From positions 1 to 20,926 of the IMG/VR virus record IMGVR_UViG_3300030109_000899: a stretch of 20,926 nucleotides of DNA; one strand, 5' to 3'. The stretch comes from a virus. A model generated the notes under the pieces. The model ran no database searches and was not told where the DNA came from. It was given only the letters and a program-made list of their open reading frames with translations. The position numbers were made by a program, and so were the translations under genes. Below are positions 9,318-15,936 of the stretch, one piece after another. Within the stretch, counting starts at the first letter, position 1; each line of letters opens with the position of its first letter.

Positions 9318-9532
9318 TGTATTGGGTAATTACGGTAATGTTGATGTTTCATGGTACAGATGTGCTAGTGGAGAGAGAGTATAAACTTAAACAGTTTAAT
9401 GATGACTGGAGTTGTCATGAATATATTCACGAGAATAAAATTGATCTGTTAAAGCAACATGTTCTGGACTACCCTAACCAATTAAAAAGTTTTGAATTTT
9501 ATTGCGAAAGCAGATACGGAGAAGAAGTATGA
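9317..9532 (+). CDS. Small protein with hydrophobic N-terminus and two cysteines, unknown function
   Basis: This gene encodes 71 residues and begins on the last A of the previous stop (TAATG, 9315-9319). The first 12 residues (MYWVITVMLMFH) are hydrophobic but short for a membrane helix or signal peptide. The rest is charged, with two Cys (DWSCHEY and FEFYCESR) that could pair if the protein is exported. The stop overlaps the next start in an ATGA junction (9529-9532). I do not recognise the family. Its position between a holin-like gene and two exported proteins suggests an envelope-linked role, by context only. Confidence 0.65.
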   Translation: MYWVITVMLMFHGTDVLVEREYKLKQFNDDWSCHEYIHENKIDLLKQHVLDYPNQLKSFEFYCESRYGEEV

Positions 9533-10254
9533 TTAGAAGTATAGGCGTAGCTGTAGTTATTACAGTCTGTATGTTGTGGGCCTTTAGCGCATTAATGGAT
9601 TCTGCTATGGCAGACGTAACTGGTGCTGGTAGTACCACAAATGATCAGGTAACTTCTGGATCATCATCAAGTAATACGGCTATAACAGGAGGATATCACA
9701 GTGAAGCAACAACAAACTATCAATCAGGATCTTCTCAAACTACAAGTACAACCAATACAACCAACAACAATAACAACTCCTATACAGGAGACACTAGAAC
9801 TGTGCCTTCAGCATCTGCTCCTGGCATCTCTGCTATGTCTCAAGATCTGTGTACTGTTGGCGTTGGTATAGGAATACAAAAGCCACTTATAGGCGGCAGT
9901 ATTGGTATTACTAAACGTGATATGAATTGTGAACGTATGAAACTGGCTAAACTTCTTTTTGATTTTAATATGAAGGTTAGTGCTGTTGCTATATTATGCC
10001 AAGATGCAAGAGTATTTCAGAGCATGGTTATGGCGGGGACGCCCTGTCCCTTTAACGGACGCATAGGCAGTGAAGCTTTAGCTGAATGGAATAAATACGA
10101 ACAACAAAGACCAGACTACGAAGAATATACTAAGGCTCTTAATTATATGCAAAGAGTTGATAATAAAATTGCAGTAGAATTAGAACAAGAGGCTAACCCA
10201 GATGAACAAATTATTACTGACGGTAACGGCAATCGTATTAACCTCGGTCATTAG
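9529..10254 (+). CDS. Exported protein with Ser/Thr/Asn-rich linker and Cys-containing C-terminal domain
   Basis: The ATG at 9529 is preferred over a TTG at 9502: it makes an ATGA overlap with the upstream stop and has GGAGAAG just before it. This gives 241 residues. Residues 1-28 form a signal peptide (charged MIR, hydrophobic core, cleavage at SAMA/DV). Residues 31-95 are a low-complexity Ser/Thr/Asn/Gly linker with an Asn run. The C-terminal domain holds Cys108, 134, 157 and 173 in contexts such as DLCTVGVGIGIQKP, RDMNCERMKLAKLL, ILCQDARVF and GTPCPF. Four Cys in an exported domain suggest two disulfides. No enzyme family is recognised. The gene overlaps the next exported protein by 53 bases. 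It may act in the periplasm during lysis, or be a virion protein; the sequence does not decide. Confidence 0.7.
   Translation: MIRSIGVAVVITVCMLWAFSALMDSAMADVTGAGSTTNDQVTSGSSSSNTAITGGYHSEATTNYQSGSSQTTSTTNTTNNNNNSYTGDTRTVPSASAPGISAMSQDLCTVGVGIGIQKPLIGGSIGITKRDMNCERMKLAKLLFDFNMKVSAVAILCQDARVFQSMVMAGTPCPFNGRIGSEALAEWNKYEQQRPDYEEYTKALNYMQRVDNKIAVELEQEANPDEQIITDGNGNRINLGH
10035..10051 (+). repeat. GC-rich hairpin inside the 241-aa exported gene
   Basis: GGGAC (10036-10040) and GTCCC (10046-10050) pair perfectly around a 5-base loop GCCCT, and a G-U pair adds a sixth step. It is a small GC island in AT-rich DNA and is followed by only three T. It encodes part of the AGTPCPFNG stretch, so codon need may explain it. 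A weak internal terminator or pause site is possible but unproven. Confidence 0.4.
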
Positions 10255-12025
10255 TCGTGCTGATGTAGTTGTCATACCTGACACACCCAATGTGGGAGAT
10301 TTTACTACTGTCACAACTGTGACAACAGGTAATCCTGTTACTAGTAATAACTTGATAAGCCAAGATTTTGCTGATGGTACTTGGAATGGTACTATGTTTC
10401 CAGATAATTCTGATCTTAATCACTCAACTTGGTTGACTGGCAAAGATGGCAAGTATGCAGAAACTTCAATAGACTCAGAAGATTATGTTTCACTAGAAGA
10501 ACTAAAACTAGGTTTTACTTCAAACTTTACAGCTAATATTAGGTGGTGGAATCAGGTTGAATCTACTGTTACAATGACGCAATCTATTAGTAACGGTATC
10601 GACACCACAACACAAAGCACAACTTTTGAAGACACCACAAACTCTAGCTATCAGGTAAATCCATATGGTAATATTTTAGTAGTTAATCCTGATGCCAATA
10701 TGACACACGGCACCGCAACCTATAGGTTTGATTTTGATATCGTAAACGACAATCAAGCAGGGTATAACGGAGGCCATGCTGGCGTGGATGTGCGAGACCC
10801 ATCAGCCAGGATAGACTATACCGCTTTATCTAGTACTACTATAAGTGAGATAACATATTGTTGGCAACAGACACCACCAACATGCCCAGGTCAGGAAGAG
10901 ATAGAAGATGTTCAGGATATTATTGAAGAGATAGATACTATTATAGTTGACTTTGAAGTGCCAGAAGATACATTTTTACCTGAGTATGTGGAGATAGACT
11001 ATGAGTTTAATGATATCTTTGAAGATGAAATTATAATAGAAGAAGATACATTTGAAATTTTAGCACTTGATGAATTTTTTTTTGAAGAGGATTACTTTCA
11101 AACTGACTATTACGAAGAGCCTGAATTGGAAGTCTTTTTTCCAGAAGACATTATGTTGGTAGAAGAAATAGAAATGTTTGATGCTCTACCACCAATAGAA
11201 ATGTTTGAAGAAATACCAGTAATTGAAGAGATATATGAGGCAGTGCCTGAAACAATGTTTGTAGAAGAATTTACAGACGAAATGCAAGAGGAGTTTATAG
11301 ATGAAGTTGAAGAATATTTTGAAGAGCCTATGGAAGAAATTGCCATGGTTGAAGAAGAAGTTGTGCCTATGCAAGAAGAACCCAGTATGTCAGTGCAAGA
11401 AACAATCCAAGAAGAAGTCGTACAAGAAGAAAGTATCCAAGAAGAGGTTATCGAAGAAGAACCAACAGAAGAGATAGCAAGTGAAATTGAAGAGCAACCC
11501 AGTAGCGAAGAGCCTACTGCAAACGAACCAGAACCAACAACAGAAGTTGCCGAACAAGAAGAAGTTATCGAGGAGCCAATTGAAGAAGGACCTACAGAAG
11601 TTGCAGAAGAGCCAGGAACAGAACCTAAAGGAGACGTGGAAGTTGATCTAGATATTAAGGTTGCAAAGATTGAACAGGCTATACAAAGTAAAATAAAAAA
11701 TGTTGCACAACAAATAGATGCAACACTAACGGTTATAAATGAAGTGGTCAGTAGAGAAATGATATCTCAAGAACCTGATATGTCATCTTACTTTAATACT
11801 AATTTAGCATTGTTTGATACTAGGCAATTGCCATCAGGCAATCAAGATTTTTTTCTACAAGCTAGCCTTGCTAGCTACAGTAAACCTATTTACGTTGCAC
11901 AAGTAAGTATAGCAGGTACAGATCCTGTAGTGCAGTACCAAATTAAAGTAAACAATGCAAAACAAAAAACAAATGAAGCATATAAAAAATTAAAGGAGTT
12001 ATTAAATGCAAGGAATATTCAATAA
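10202..12025 (+). CDS. Sec-exported protein with a 272-residue cation-free acidic segment
   Basis: This gene encodes 607 residues. The start lies inside the previous gene but is supported by the signal peptide it creates: MNK, a hydrophobic core LLLTVTAIVLTSVI, and a probable cleavage at SRA/D (residue 20). An AAGAGG lies upstream. Residues 21-215 look like a folded Thr/Ser/Asn-rich, beta-type domain. A Cys pair follows (220 and 228). Residues 204-475 hold no Lys, Arg or His at all and are dominated by Glu and Asp, first with aromatic and Ile residues (DEFFFEEDYFQTDYYEEPE), then as Gln/Glu/Pro/Val-rich repeats (VQEE, IQEEV, IEEEP). Residues 476-607 return to normal charge, with a helical start (DIKVAKIEQAIQSKIKN) and a Lys-rich end. 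No family recognised. The gene overlaps the next one by 20 bases. Confidence 0.7.
   Translation: MNKLLLTVTAIVLTSVISRADVVVIPDTPNVGDFTTVTTVTTGNPVTSNNLISQDFADGTWNGTMFPDNSDLNHSTWLTGKDGKYAETSIDSEDYVSLEELKLGFTSNFTANIRWWNQVESTVTMTQSISNGIDTTTQSTTFEDTTNSSYQVNPYGNILVVNPDANMTHGTATYRFDFDIVNDNQAGYNGGHAGVDVRDPSARIDYTALSSTTISEITYCWQQTPPTCPGQEEIEDVQDIIEEIDTIIVDFEVPEDTFLPEYVEIDYEFNDIFEDEIIIEEDTFEILALDEFFFEEDYFQTDYYEEPELEVFFPEDIMLVEEIEMFDALPPIEMFEEIPVIEEIYEAVPETMFVEEFTDEMQEEFIDEVEEYFEEPMEEIAMVEEEVVPMQEEPSMSVQETIQEEVVQEESIQEEVIEEEPTEEIASEIEEQPSSEEPTANEPEPTTEVAEQEEVIEEPIEEGPTEVAEEPGTEPKGDVEVDLDIKVAKIEQAIQSKIKNVAQQIDATLTVINEVVSREMISQEPDMSSYFNTNLALFDTRQLPSGNQDFFLQASLASYSKPIYVAQVSIAGTDPVVQYQIKVNNAKQKTNEAYKKLKELLNARNIQ
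10811..11626 (+). other. Coding segment for polyacidic, Lys/Arg/His-free region
   Basis: These 272 codons (residues 204-475 of the exported acidic protein) contain no codon for Lys, Arg or His. GAA and GAG codons dominate and the second half forms imperfect short repeats around QEE/EEV/EEP. Such a segment would stay extended and strongly negative, and could bind divalent cations or basic partners. The reversed strand therefore shows spurious Ser/Ile-rich open frames. Confidence 0.85.
11860..11876 (+). repeat. Perfect 7-bp inverted repeat with 3-base loop
   Basis: AGCTAGC (11860-11866) and GCTAGCT (11870-11876) flank CTT within the coding sequence for LQASLASYS in the acidic exported protein. 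No T run follows, so a terminator is unlikely. It may be chance from repeated Ala-Ser codons. Confidence 0.4.
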
Positions 12026-12284
12026 ACTAGCTAGTTATGCCGCACTCGCAGGCGTTATTGGAGCCATTGGTGGAGGCTTTATGGCGTGGGGTGAGTTTAA
12101 TAATAGGATAGCACAGTTAGAAAATACAGAGTTTGTAATAAATCAAGAAGTAGATTTATCTGATATTATAAAACAATTGGAAGCACTGAAAGGTGATATC
12201 AAAATTAATGGGGCTGCATTAGAATATCTTGATGCAAAGATAGAAGAACTAAAAGCTATGCAATCAAATCCATTACTGAACTAG
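12006..12284 (+). CDS. Small one-pass membrane protein with coiled coil (spanin-like layout)
   Basis: This gene encodes 92 residues. AAGGAG lies 8 bases before the ATG, inside the end of the previous gene. Residues about 9-28 form one Gly/Ala-rich membrane helix (SYAALAGVIGAIGGGFMAW). The rest is a charged helical region with heptad-like Leu/Ile spacing (IIKQLEALKGDIKING, LEYLDAKIEELKAM). A short N-terminus, one membrane helix and a soluble coiled coil make the layout of inner-membrane spanins or of small holin partners. It lies 8 bases before the lysozyme gene. I did not find a lipoprotein (outer spanin) gene beside it, so the spanin idea is a guess from topology. Confidence 0.55.
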   Translation: MQGIFNKLASYAALAGVIGAIGGGFMAWGEFNNRIAQLENTEFVINQEVDLSDIIKQLEALKGDIKINGAALEYLDAKIEELKAMQSNPLLN

Positions 12285-12292
12285 GAGCAAAC

Positions 12293-14008
12293 ATGGTAGA
12301 CACATTAGCACCAAAAAGAATATTTACTCAAAGAGATTTAGATAAAAGTTTAATACAGCGAACGCCTGTTGGTCAAAGTATTATGGCACCTGCATCTAAT
12401 GTACTTGATACGACACCTGATGTTAGCACACAAAAAAGTTTAACGGATACTCCACAACCAGATTATGTTGTAGACAAAAATCAAGTATTTAATATGATGC
12501 AAAATTTACAGAAAGCATCAAGATCTAGAGTTGCTGAAACTAGAGACACAGTTAAATCATCTGAAGAAACTACAAAAGAAAAACAAACAGGCATGCGTAC
12601 TGAAAGACAAGAGACACCTCAAAGTGGTAGTTTGGTAATGAGACCTGTTGAGTATGCAGCTGATGGTGTGAAAGATAAAGAAGTAAGTGGCCCAATACTT
12701 GTTGGAGAAAAAGGTGCTGAACTTGTAGTGCCAACTGGAGAGGGCAAGGTTAGCATACTAGATGCTAAGACTACTAGTGGTCTTATGAAATTTCCAGGCT
12801 ATGGTGATGAAATGATAACTACAAAGTATGTTGATGATTTAAGTGAAAAACAATTTGAAGATCCAAAAGAACCAAGTAAACTTCAAAAAAGACAGGCATT
12901 TAAACGTGGTAAAAAAGCTGAACCAGAACTTGTAAAAATACCACAAGCAGATGAGGATGAAGATTTTATAAAATACATGAAGAAAGTAGAGAACGCTAAG
13001 TTATTGGCTGGAGACACCTCAATGTTACAGCATGATTCTGCAGAAGGTGGCAATAAAACTATAGCATACGGGCACAAGTTAACAGATAAAGAACGTGAAT
13101 TAGGAAAAGTTTATGGTTACGATATTGAAAATTTAACTATAGAACAAGCAAATGAAATATTAAAAAGAGATCTCTCGAAAGCATACGATCAACTTACAAA
13201 TACGTTTGGTAGACAGTTTTTAGATCTTGATGATAGGCGTAAACAAATGCTAGTAGATATGCAATTTAATTTAGGAAGTCTTGAAGCCTTTCCTAAATTT
13301 ACAGAGGCACTGTTTGCTGGAGATGAAACAACTATGATGAAAGAATACAAGAGATCTTTCAGAGATCCAGAGTCAGGCAATATGAAACCTTTAACTGGCA
13401 GAAATAAAGATTTTAATGAGTTCTTTTTTAAAGGTATGGCAAAAGCATCTCTCGTAACTAAGCCAATTAAGAAGGCTGAGAAGGGTGCAAAGAATGTTGA
13501 GATAGGTAAAGCAGAACCTGCAGGATTCTTTTTTAGAAACCCAGCAACTCCAGACAAAGAATCTGGTGGTGAAAAGTTACTGAAGTTTTTCTTTGGAGAT
13601 AAAGATGAAGAAGAAGAAACAGCTATGCGAAACCCTATGAGACCATCCGCAGTATCACCAGGATTGCCAGCAGACGAAGACGCATTTGATATTAGCAAAA
13701 TAATGGATGAAGATGGCTCACCTAATGTAACTTATTTTTATGATAATATTGAGGAGATTGCAAGATATGGTTTTCAACAAAGATTTGGAACAGATCGTGA
13801 ACCAACTGAACAAGAATTAAAAGATGCCGAAGAAGAGGCATTTGCTAAAATGCGTGCATATTTACATATGTCATTAGAAAAATCAGAGAAAGATCTTTTT
13901 GAAACTTTACAGGAAAGCTATAGAAAACCTGACCCATACGATCCTTTAGGAAAAAGAAAACAAAAGTTACTTGATCAGTATGGTCCTGAAATTCTTCCTG
14001 AAGTCTAA
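12293..14008 (+). CDS. Lysozyme-domain protein (GH24-like muramidase) with long flanking arms
   Basis: This gene encodes 571 residues; AGGAG at 12283-12287 fixes the start. The N-terminal 220 residues are charged and probably disordered, with KSLTDTP near 48-54 and GPILVGEKGAELVVPTGEG at 133-151, which resembles a short motif seen in tail tape measure proteins. Residues about 222-385 form the lysozyme domain: candidate catalytic Glu233 (MKKVENAK), Asp248 (QHDSAEGG) and Thr256 in TIAYGHKL, then a helical lobe with DMQFNLGSLEAFPKFTEAL. The catalytic spacing is longer than in T4 lysozyme (Glu-8-Asp-5-Thr) but fits a form I recall from marine phages. The C-terminal 185 residues are acidic and unrecognised. 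The product should cut peptidoglycan, either at lysis or as a virion enzyme at entry; the long arms favour a virion-linked role. Confidence 0.75.
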   Translation: MVDTLAPKRIFTQRDLDKSLIQRTPVGQSIMAPASNVLDTTPDVSTQKSLTDTPQPDYVVDKNQVFNMMQNLQKASRSRVAETRDTVKSSEETTKEKQTGMRTERQETPQSGSLVMRPVEYAADGVKDKEVSGPILVGEKGAELVVPTGEGKVSILDAKTTSGLMKFPGYGDEMITTKYVDDLSEKQFEDPKEPSKLQKRQAFKRGKKAEPELVKIPQADEDEDFIKYMKKVENAKLLAGDTSMLQHDSAEGGNKTIAYGHKLTDKERELGKVYGYDIENLTIEQANEILKRDLSKAYDQLTNTFGRQFLDLDDRRKQMLVDMQFNLGSLEAFPKFTEALFAGDETTMMKEYKRSFRDPESGNMKPLTGRNKDFNEFFFKGMAKASLVTKPIKKAEKGAKNVEIGKAEPAGFFFRNPATPDKESGGEKLLKFFFGDKDEEEETAMRNPMRPSAVSPGLPADEDAFDISKIMDEDGSPNVTYFYDNIEEIARYGFQQRFGTDREPTEQELKDAEEEAFAKMRAYLHMSLEKSEKDLFETLQESYRKPDPYDPLGKRKQKLLDQYGPEILPEV

Positions 14009-14388
14009 CCCACATCCTTAATTTTATACGGATCTGTATTTAATCTAGGAACCTTATCCCCTTGCTCCCCACTTAAAATACTTTCAAGATTTTTATGTAA
14101 GTAGGTTACAGCAGAGCCTACTATTGAATCCTTAGTTAAAGTTTCTGCTACTTCCTTAAAGCTACAGCCATACTGTAGTAATAAAGATATCATCTTACCT
14201 GATGCCCTCAGTTCTCTATCTAAAGTAGACTCTGTTGGTCTTACCTTAATCCACACAGCCATAGGCAAAATGCCTAACTCATTTACAGTGTAGTCTACTA
14301 TTGCTAACACTCTTCTATCGTCTATATTCATACGGATAGTTGTACTTCTCATTCTATTTGGGACTTCAGCTCTTGCCACGTTATTCAT
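14005..14388 (-). CDS. TSCPD-like domain protein
   Basis: This gene encodes 127 residues; AAGGA lies before the ATG, which shares the A of a TAATG junction with the upstream 74-aa gene. The stretch LPMAVWIKVRPTESTL, then RASGKMISLLLQYGCSFKEVAETLTKD, then GSAVTYLHKNLESIL follows the pattern of the TSCPD domain (found at the C-terminus of B12-dependent ribonucleotide reductases and as stand-alone small proteins of Alphaproteobacteria and their phages): a 'IKV...S' strand, a long helix '.ISL.L..G....E....L', and a closing helix after 'G'. The eponymous TSCPD tetrapeptide is absent. Its role is unknown; a link to nucleotide metabolism is only suggested by the family. This is the last gene of the minus arm and its TAG overlaps the lysozyme TAA. 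Confidence 0.6.
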   Translation of the reverse strand: MNNVARAEVPNRMRSTTIRMNIDDRRVLAIVDYTVNELGILPMAVWIKVRPTESTLDRELRASGKMISLLLQYGCSFKEVAETLTKDSIVGSAVTYLHKNLESILSGEQGDKVPRLNTDPYKIKDVG

Positions 14389-14612
14389 TATATCCTTTCA
14401 ATTAATTGTTTAATATCACCATTAAGTCGTTGACTTGTTTCAATGCAATGCTTGACCACACTCGCCAATAAGTTTGCATAAAAAATTTCATCTATATCTT
14501 CTAACGAATCTTTTAGCATACTTGGCTGAATGTAGTCAAGATCAATTGCTATCTGACTATTGTTAGTCAGAGAAACTTTCATGGTAAAAAGTTCTGAGTT
14601 ACTTCTTGGCAT
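14388..14612 (-). CDS. Small phage protein, unknown function
   Basis: This gene encodes up to 74 residues. Two starts are possible: ATG at 14612, which overlaps the upstream gene by 14 bases, or ATG at 14582 (64 residues, MKVSLTNNSQIAID). Neither has a clear ribosome site, so reading by ribosomes from the upstream gene is likely and the start is uncertain. The N-terminal part looks beta-stranded (MKVSLTNNSQIAIDLDY) and the C-terminal half is helical (IFYANLLASVVKHCIETSQRLNGDIKQLIERI). No family recognised. It ends in TAATG with the TSCPD-like gene. Confidence 0.55.
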   Translation of the reverse strand: MPRSNSELFTMKVSLTNNSQIAIDLDYIQPSMLKDSLEDIDEIFYANLLASVVKHCIETSQRLNGDIKQLIERI

Positions 14613-14808
14613 TGTCTGCAGGTTTTGCTACAAAGTCAGCACCTATATTAGGATCAAGTTCTCTTAATCCTTTTGATAGCACTTCAATACCCTGTACTAC
14701 TTCTCCATAAGGTCTTGTAAATAGATACCGAAGTATGCTTTGAACTTGAGATCCAGATATAATATATTGTTTATCTAAATTCTGTGGCTCTTGTTGTTTT
14801 TCTGCCAT
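14599..14808 (-). CDS. Small phage protein, unknown function
   Basis: This gene encodes 69 residues, with a clear AGGAG 7 bases before the ATG. It has a polar N-terminus (MAEKQQEPQNLDKQ), a central helical part (ISGSQVQSILRYLFTRPYGEVVQGIEVLSKGLREL) and a polar tail ending DNAKK. No cysteines, membrane segment or known motif. It is the first gene after the 140-base gap with a candidate promoter, so it probably leads a short three-gene unit with the 74-aa and TSCPD-like genes. Confidence 0.65.
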   Translation of the reverse strand: MAEKQQEPQNLDKQYIISGSQVQSILRYLFTRPYGEVVQGIEVLSKGLRELDPNIGADFVAKPADNAKK

Positions 14809-14844
14809 TTTATTCTCCTTTTATTAAATTTTTCTTTCTGAGAC

Positions 14845-14886
14845 GCTCAAATATGAGCAAGTTTGTATGTTTTGATACCAACATAC
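14845..14886 (-). other. Structured 5' leader: two hairpins before the 69-aa gene
   Basis: Two perfect inverted repeats lie in the gap upstream of the 69-aa gene. GTATGTT (14865-14871) pairs with AACATAC (14880-14886) over an 8-base loop, and GCTCA (14845-14849) pairs with TGAGC (14854-14858) over a 4-base loop. Neither is followed by a T run on the minus strand, so they are not standard terminators. They would fall in the mRNA leader if the promoter at 14905-14932 is real. Confidence 0.4.
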
Positions 14887-14904
14887 CAGGCCATATCACT
14901 TTGT

Positions 14905-14932
14905 ATTATACGTTTAGATATGGGCCGTTAAA
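14905..14932 (-). promoter_or_regulatory. Candidate sigma70-type promoter for the 69-aa/74-aa/TSCPD unit
   Basis: On the minus strand a perfect TATAAT (14905-14910) follows TTTAAC (14927-14932, three of six matches to TTGACA) with a 16-base spacer. Transcription would start near 14898, giving a leader of about 90 bases before the AGGAG-led gene at 14808. It is in one of only two sizeable gaps of the arm. AT-rich DNA yields such matches by chance, so this is tentative. Confidence 0.4.
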
Positions 14933-14935
14933 CGT
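14910..14935. promoter_or_regulatory. Inverted repeat ACGTTTA-12-TAAACGT over the candidate promoter
   Basis: ACGTTTA (14910-14916) and TAAACGT (14929-14935) are perfect 7-base arms separated by 12 bases. The arms touch the -10 and overlap the -35 of the candidate promoter. Arm spacing of 19 bases centre to centre is near two helical turns, as for a dimeric operator. No repressor is known in the window. Confidence 0.35.
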
Positions 14936-14948
14936 TATTTGCTACATT

Positions 14949-15206
14949 CTATTCATCTGGATACTCCTTTTGTTGCTTTTCTACATCTTGTTCTAAAACT
15001 TCTACGATTAATCTCCTCAAGTACCATTCTGCCTTCTCTAAATCTTGAACAGGCTGTCCTTTATACTTGTACCTTGACATGTATTTCATACATGCACCTT
15101 TGAGATAACCATGAAACTCTTCAGTAGTCATTGACTCTTTGATTAGATCAATAGTCTCAGTCTTTGACTGGCGATAATGTTTAGGAAAGTTAACTACGTC
15201 TTCCAT
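14949..15206 (-). CDS. DUF3310-family phage protein
   Basis: This gene encodes 85 residues. The sequence VNFPKHY, then ETIDLIKESM, FHGYLKGACMKYMSRYKYKG and DLEKAEWYLRRLI follows the DUF3310 pattern ('NHPKHY.....E.IDVI.....F..GN.IKY..R...K....DL.KA.WYL..L'), a small protein common in phages, sometimes labelled nucleotide kinase without firm proof. It overlaps the end of the metallophosphoesterase gene by 17 bases, with GAGGT upstream of the ATG. The C-terminus is a charged tail. Biochemical role not established; its place near DNA metabolism genes is typical. Confidence 0.8.
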   Translation of the reverse strand: MEDVVNFPKHYRQSKTETIDLIKESMTTEEFHGYLKGACMKYMSRYKYKGQPVQDLEKAEWYLRRLIVEVLEQDVEKQQKEYPDE

Positions 15207-15936
15207 ATCTTTTCTTTACCTCGCTAATATGGACAGTCTCAATATCATACTCCCCACCTTTTACATTTCGTTTTACAATTAATCCAGACCACCATAGTCT
15301 CTGTGTGTTATATGCGTACTTTTCTCTATGAGTCAAGTAGCAACCTGCAGATAATCCCATTATCTTTTTACCAGATGGCTGTGACGCAATAGCATAATCT
15401 AATAGATGAGAGTGCCCAACGGTAGAAGATACTTTATTTTTATTTACTAAAGATCTGGCCATGTTCTCACCTGATATAGCTGTGCCCATAACACCACTAG
15501 GAAAGTTATGGGAGTAGTATACTCCATCGATCACAGCAGGATATCTGTAATCATAGGTATGCCATCCATATTCAGGATACTTTAGATCATCTATAGTCAT
15601 GTGACCTTCAAGCTCTGGATTATCCTCTACCATACGATCAATCCTATCTTCATGATTGCCCAGTAGCATATGCATCTCTGGCTCATACTTGCCTAGACCA
15701 TCATTGAATTTTTGTAGTGCGTCATGTGTATGCTCTATATCTTTTTTATATCTCCTACCCTCAAAAGATTTCTTCTTTTTATCATAGCTAGACATAGAAT
15801 CCATACTAGCAAAGTCTCCCATACAAATAACTTTATCTACCTTTAAATCTTTAGCCATTCGTCCTGCCCAAGTAAATCTTTCATTACTAGCACTAGGTGT
15901 ACAATGGGGGTCTCCTATTACTAAGTGAGTTGTCAT
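15190..15936 (-). CDS. Calcineurin-like metallophosphoesterase
   Basis: The ATG at 15936 is chosen over a TTG at 15960: it shares a TAATG with the upstream gene and has AAGGAG 10 bases before it, giving 248 residues. The metal-binding motifs appear in order: GDPH (Asp9, His11), GDF (Asp41), GNHED (Asn94, His95), YYSH (His143) and GHSH (His175, His177). This is a full set for a two-metal phosphoesterase. Targets in this superfamily range from nucleotides and nucleic acids to proteins; the phage substrate cannot be read from sequence. Neighbouring nucleases and polymerase suggest a nucleic acid or nucleotide substrate. The protein has no signal peptide and should act in the cytoplasm. Confidence 0.88.
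   Translation of the reverse strand: MTTHLVIGDPHCTPSASNERFTWAGRMAKDLKVDKVICMGDFASMDSMSSYDKKKKSFEGRRYKKDIEHTHDALQKFNDGLGKYEPEMHMLLGNHEDRIDRMVEDNPELEGHMTIDDLKYPEYGWHTYDYRYPAVIDGVYYSHNFPSGVMGTAISGENMARSLVNKNKVSSTVGHSHLLDYAIASQPSGKKIMGLSAGCYLTHREKYAYNTQRLWWSGLIVKRNVKGGEYDIETVHISEVKKRYGRRS

Noticed and set aside
11110-11374. Two minus-strand open frames rich in Ser/Ile or Phe/His
   Set aside because: They are mirror effects of the GAA/GAG-rich acidic tract on the other strand.
13189-13698. 169-codon minus-strand open frame inside the lysozyme gene
   Set aside because: The opposite strand encodes a clear lysozyme domain with conserved motifs over this span; the antisense protein is Ser/Pro-rich and has no recognisable features.
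14020-14035. ATACGGATCTGTAT near-palindrome just past the arm junction as a terminator
   Set aside because: The stem is interrupted, short and not followed by a T run on either strand.
14784-14996. Plus-strand 70-codon open frame, hydrophobic and Phe/Leu-rich
   Set aside because: It has no ribosome site, overlaps two supported minus-strand genes and reads through AT-rich antisense; typical chance frame.
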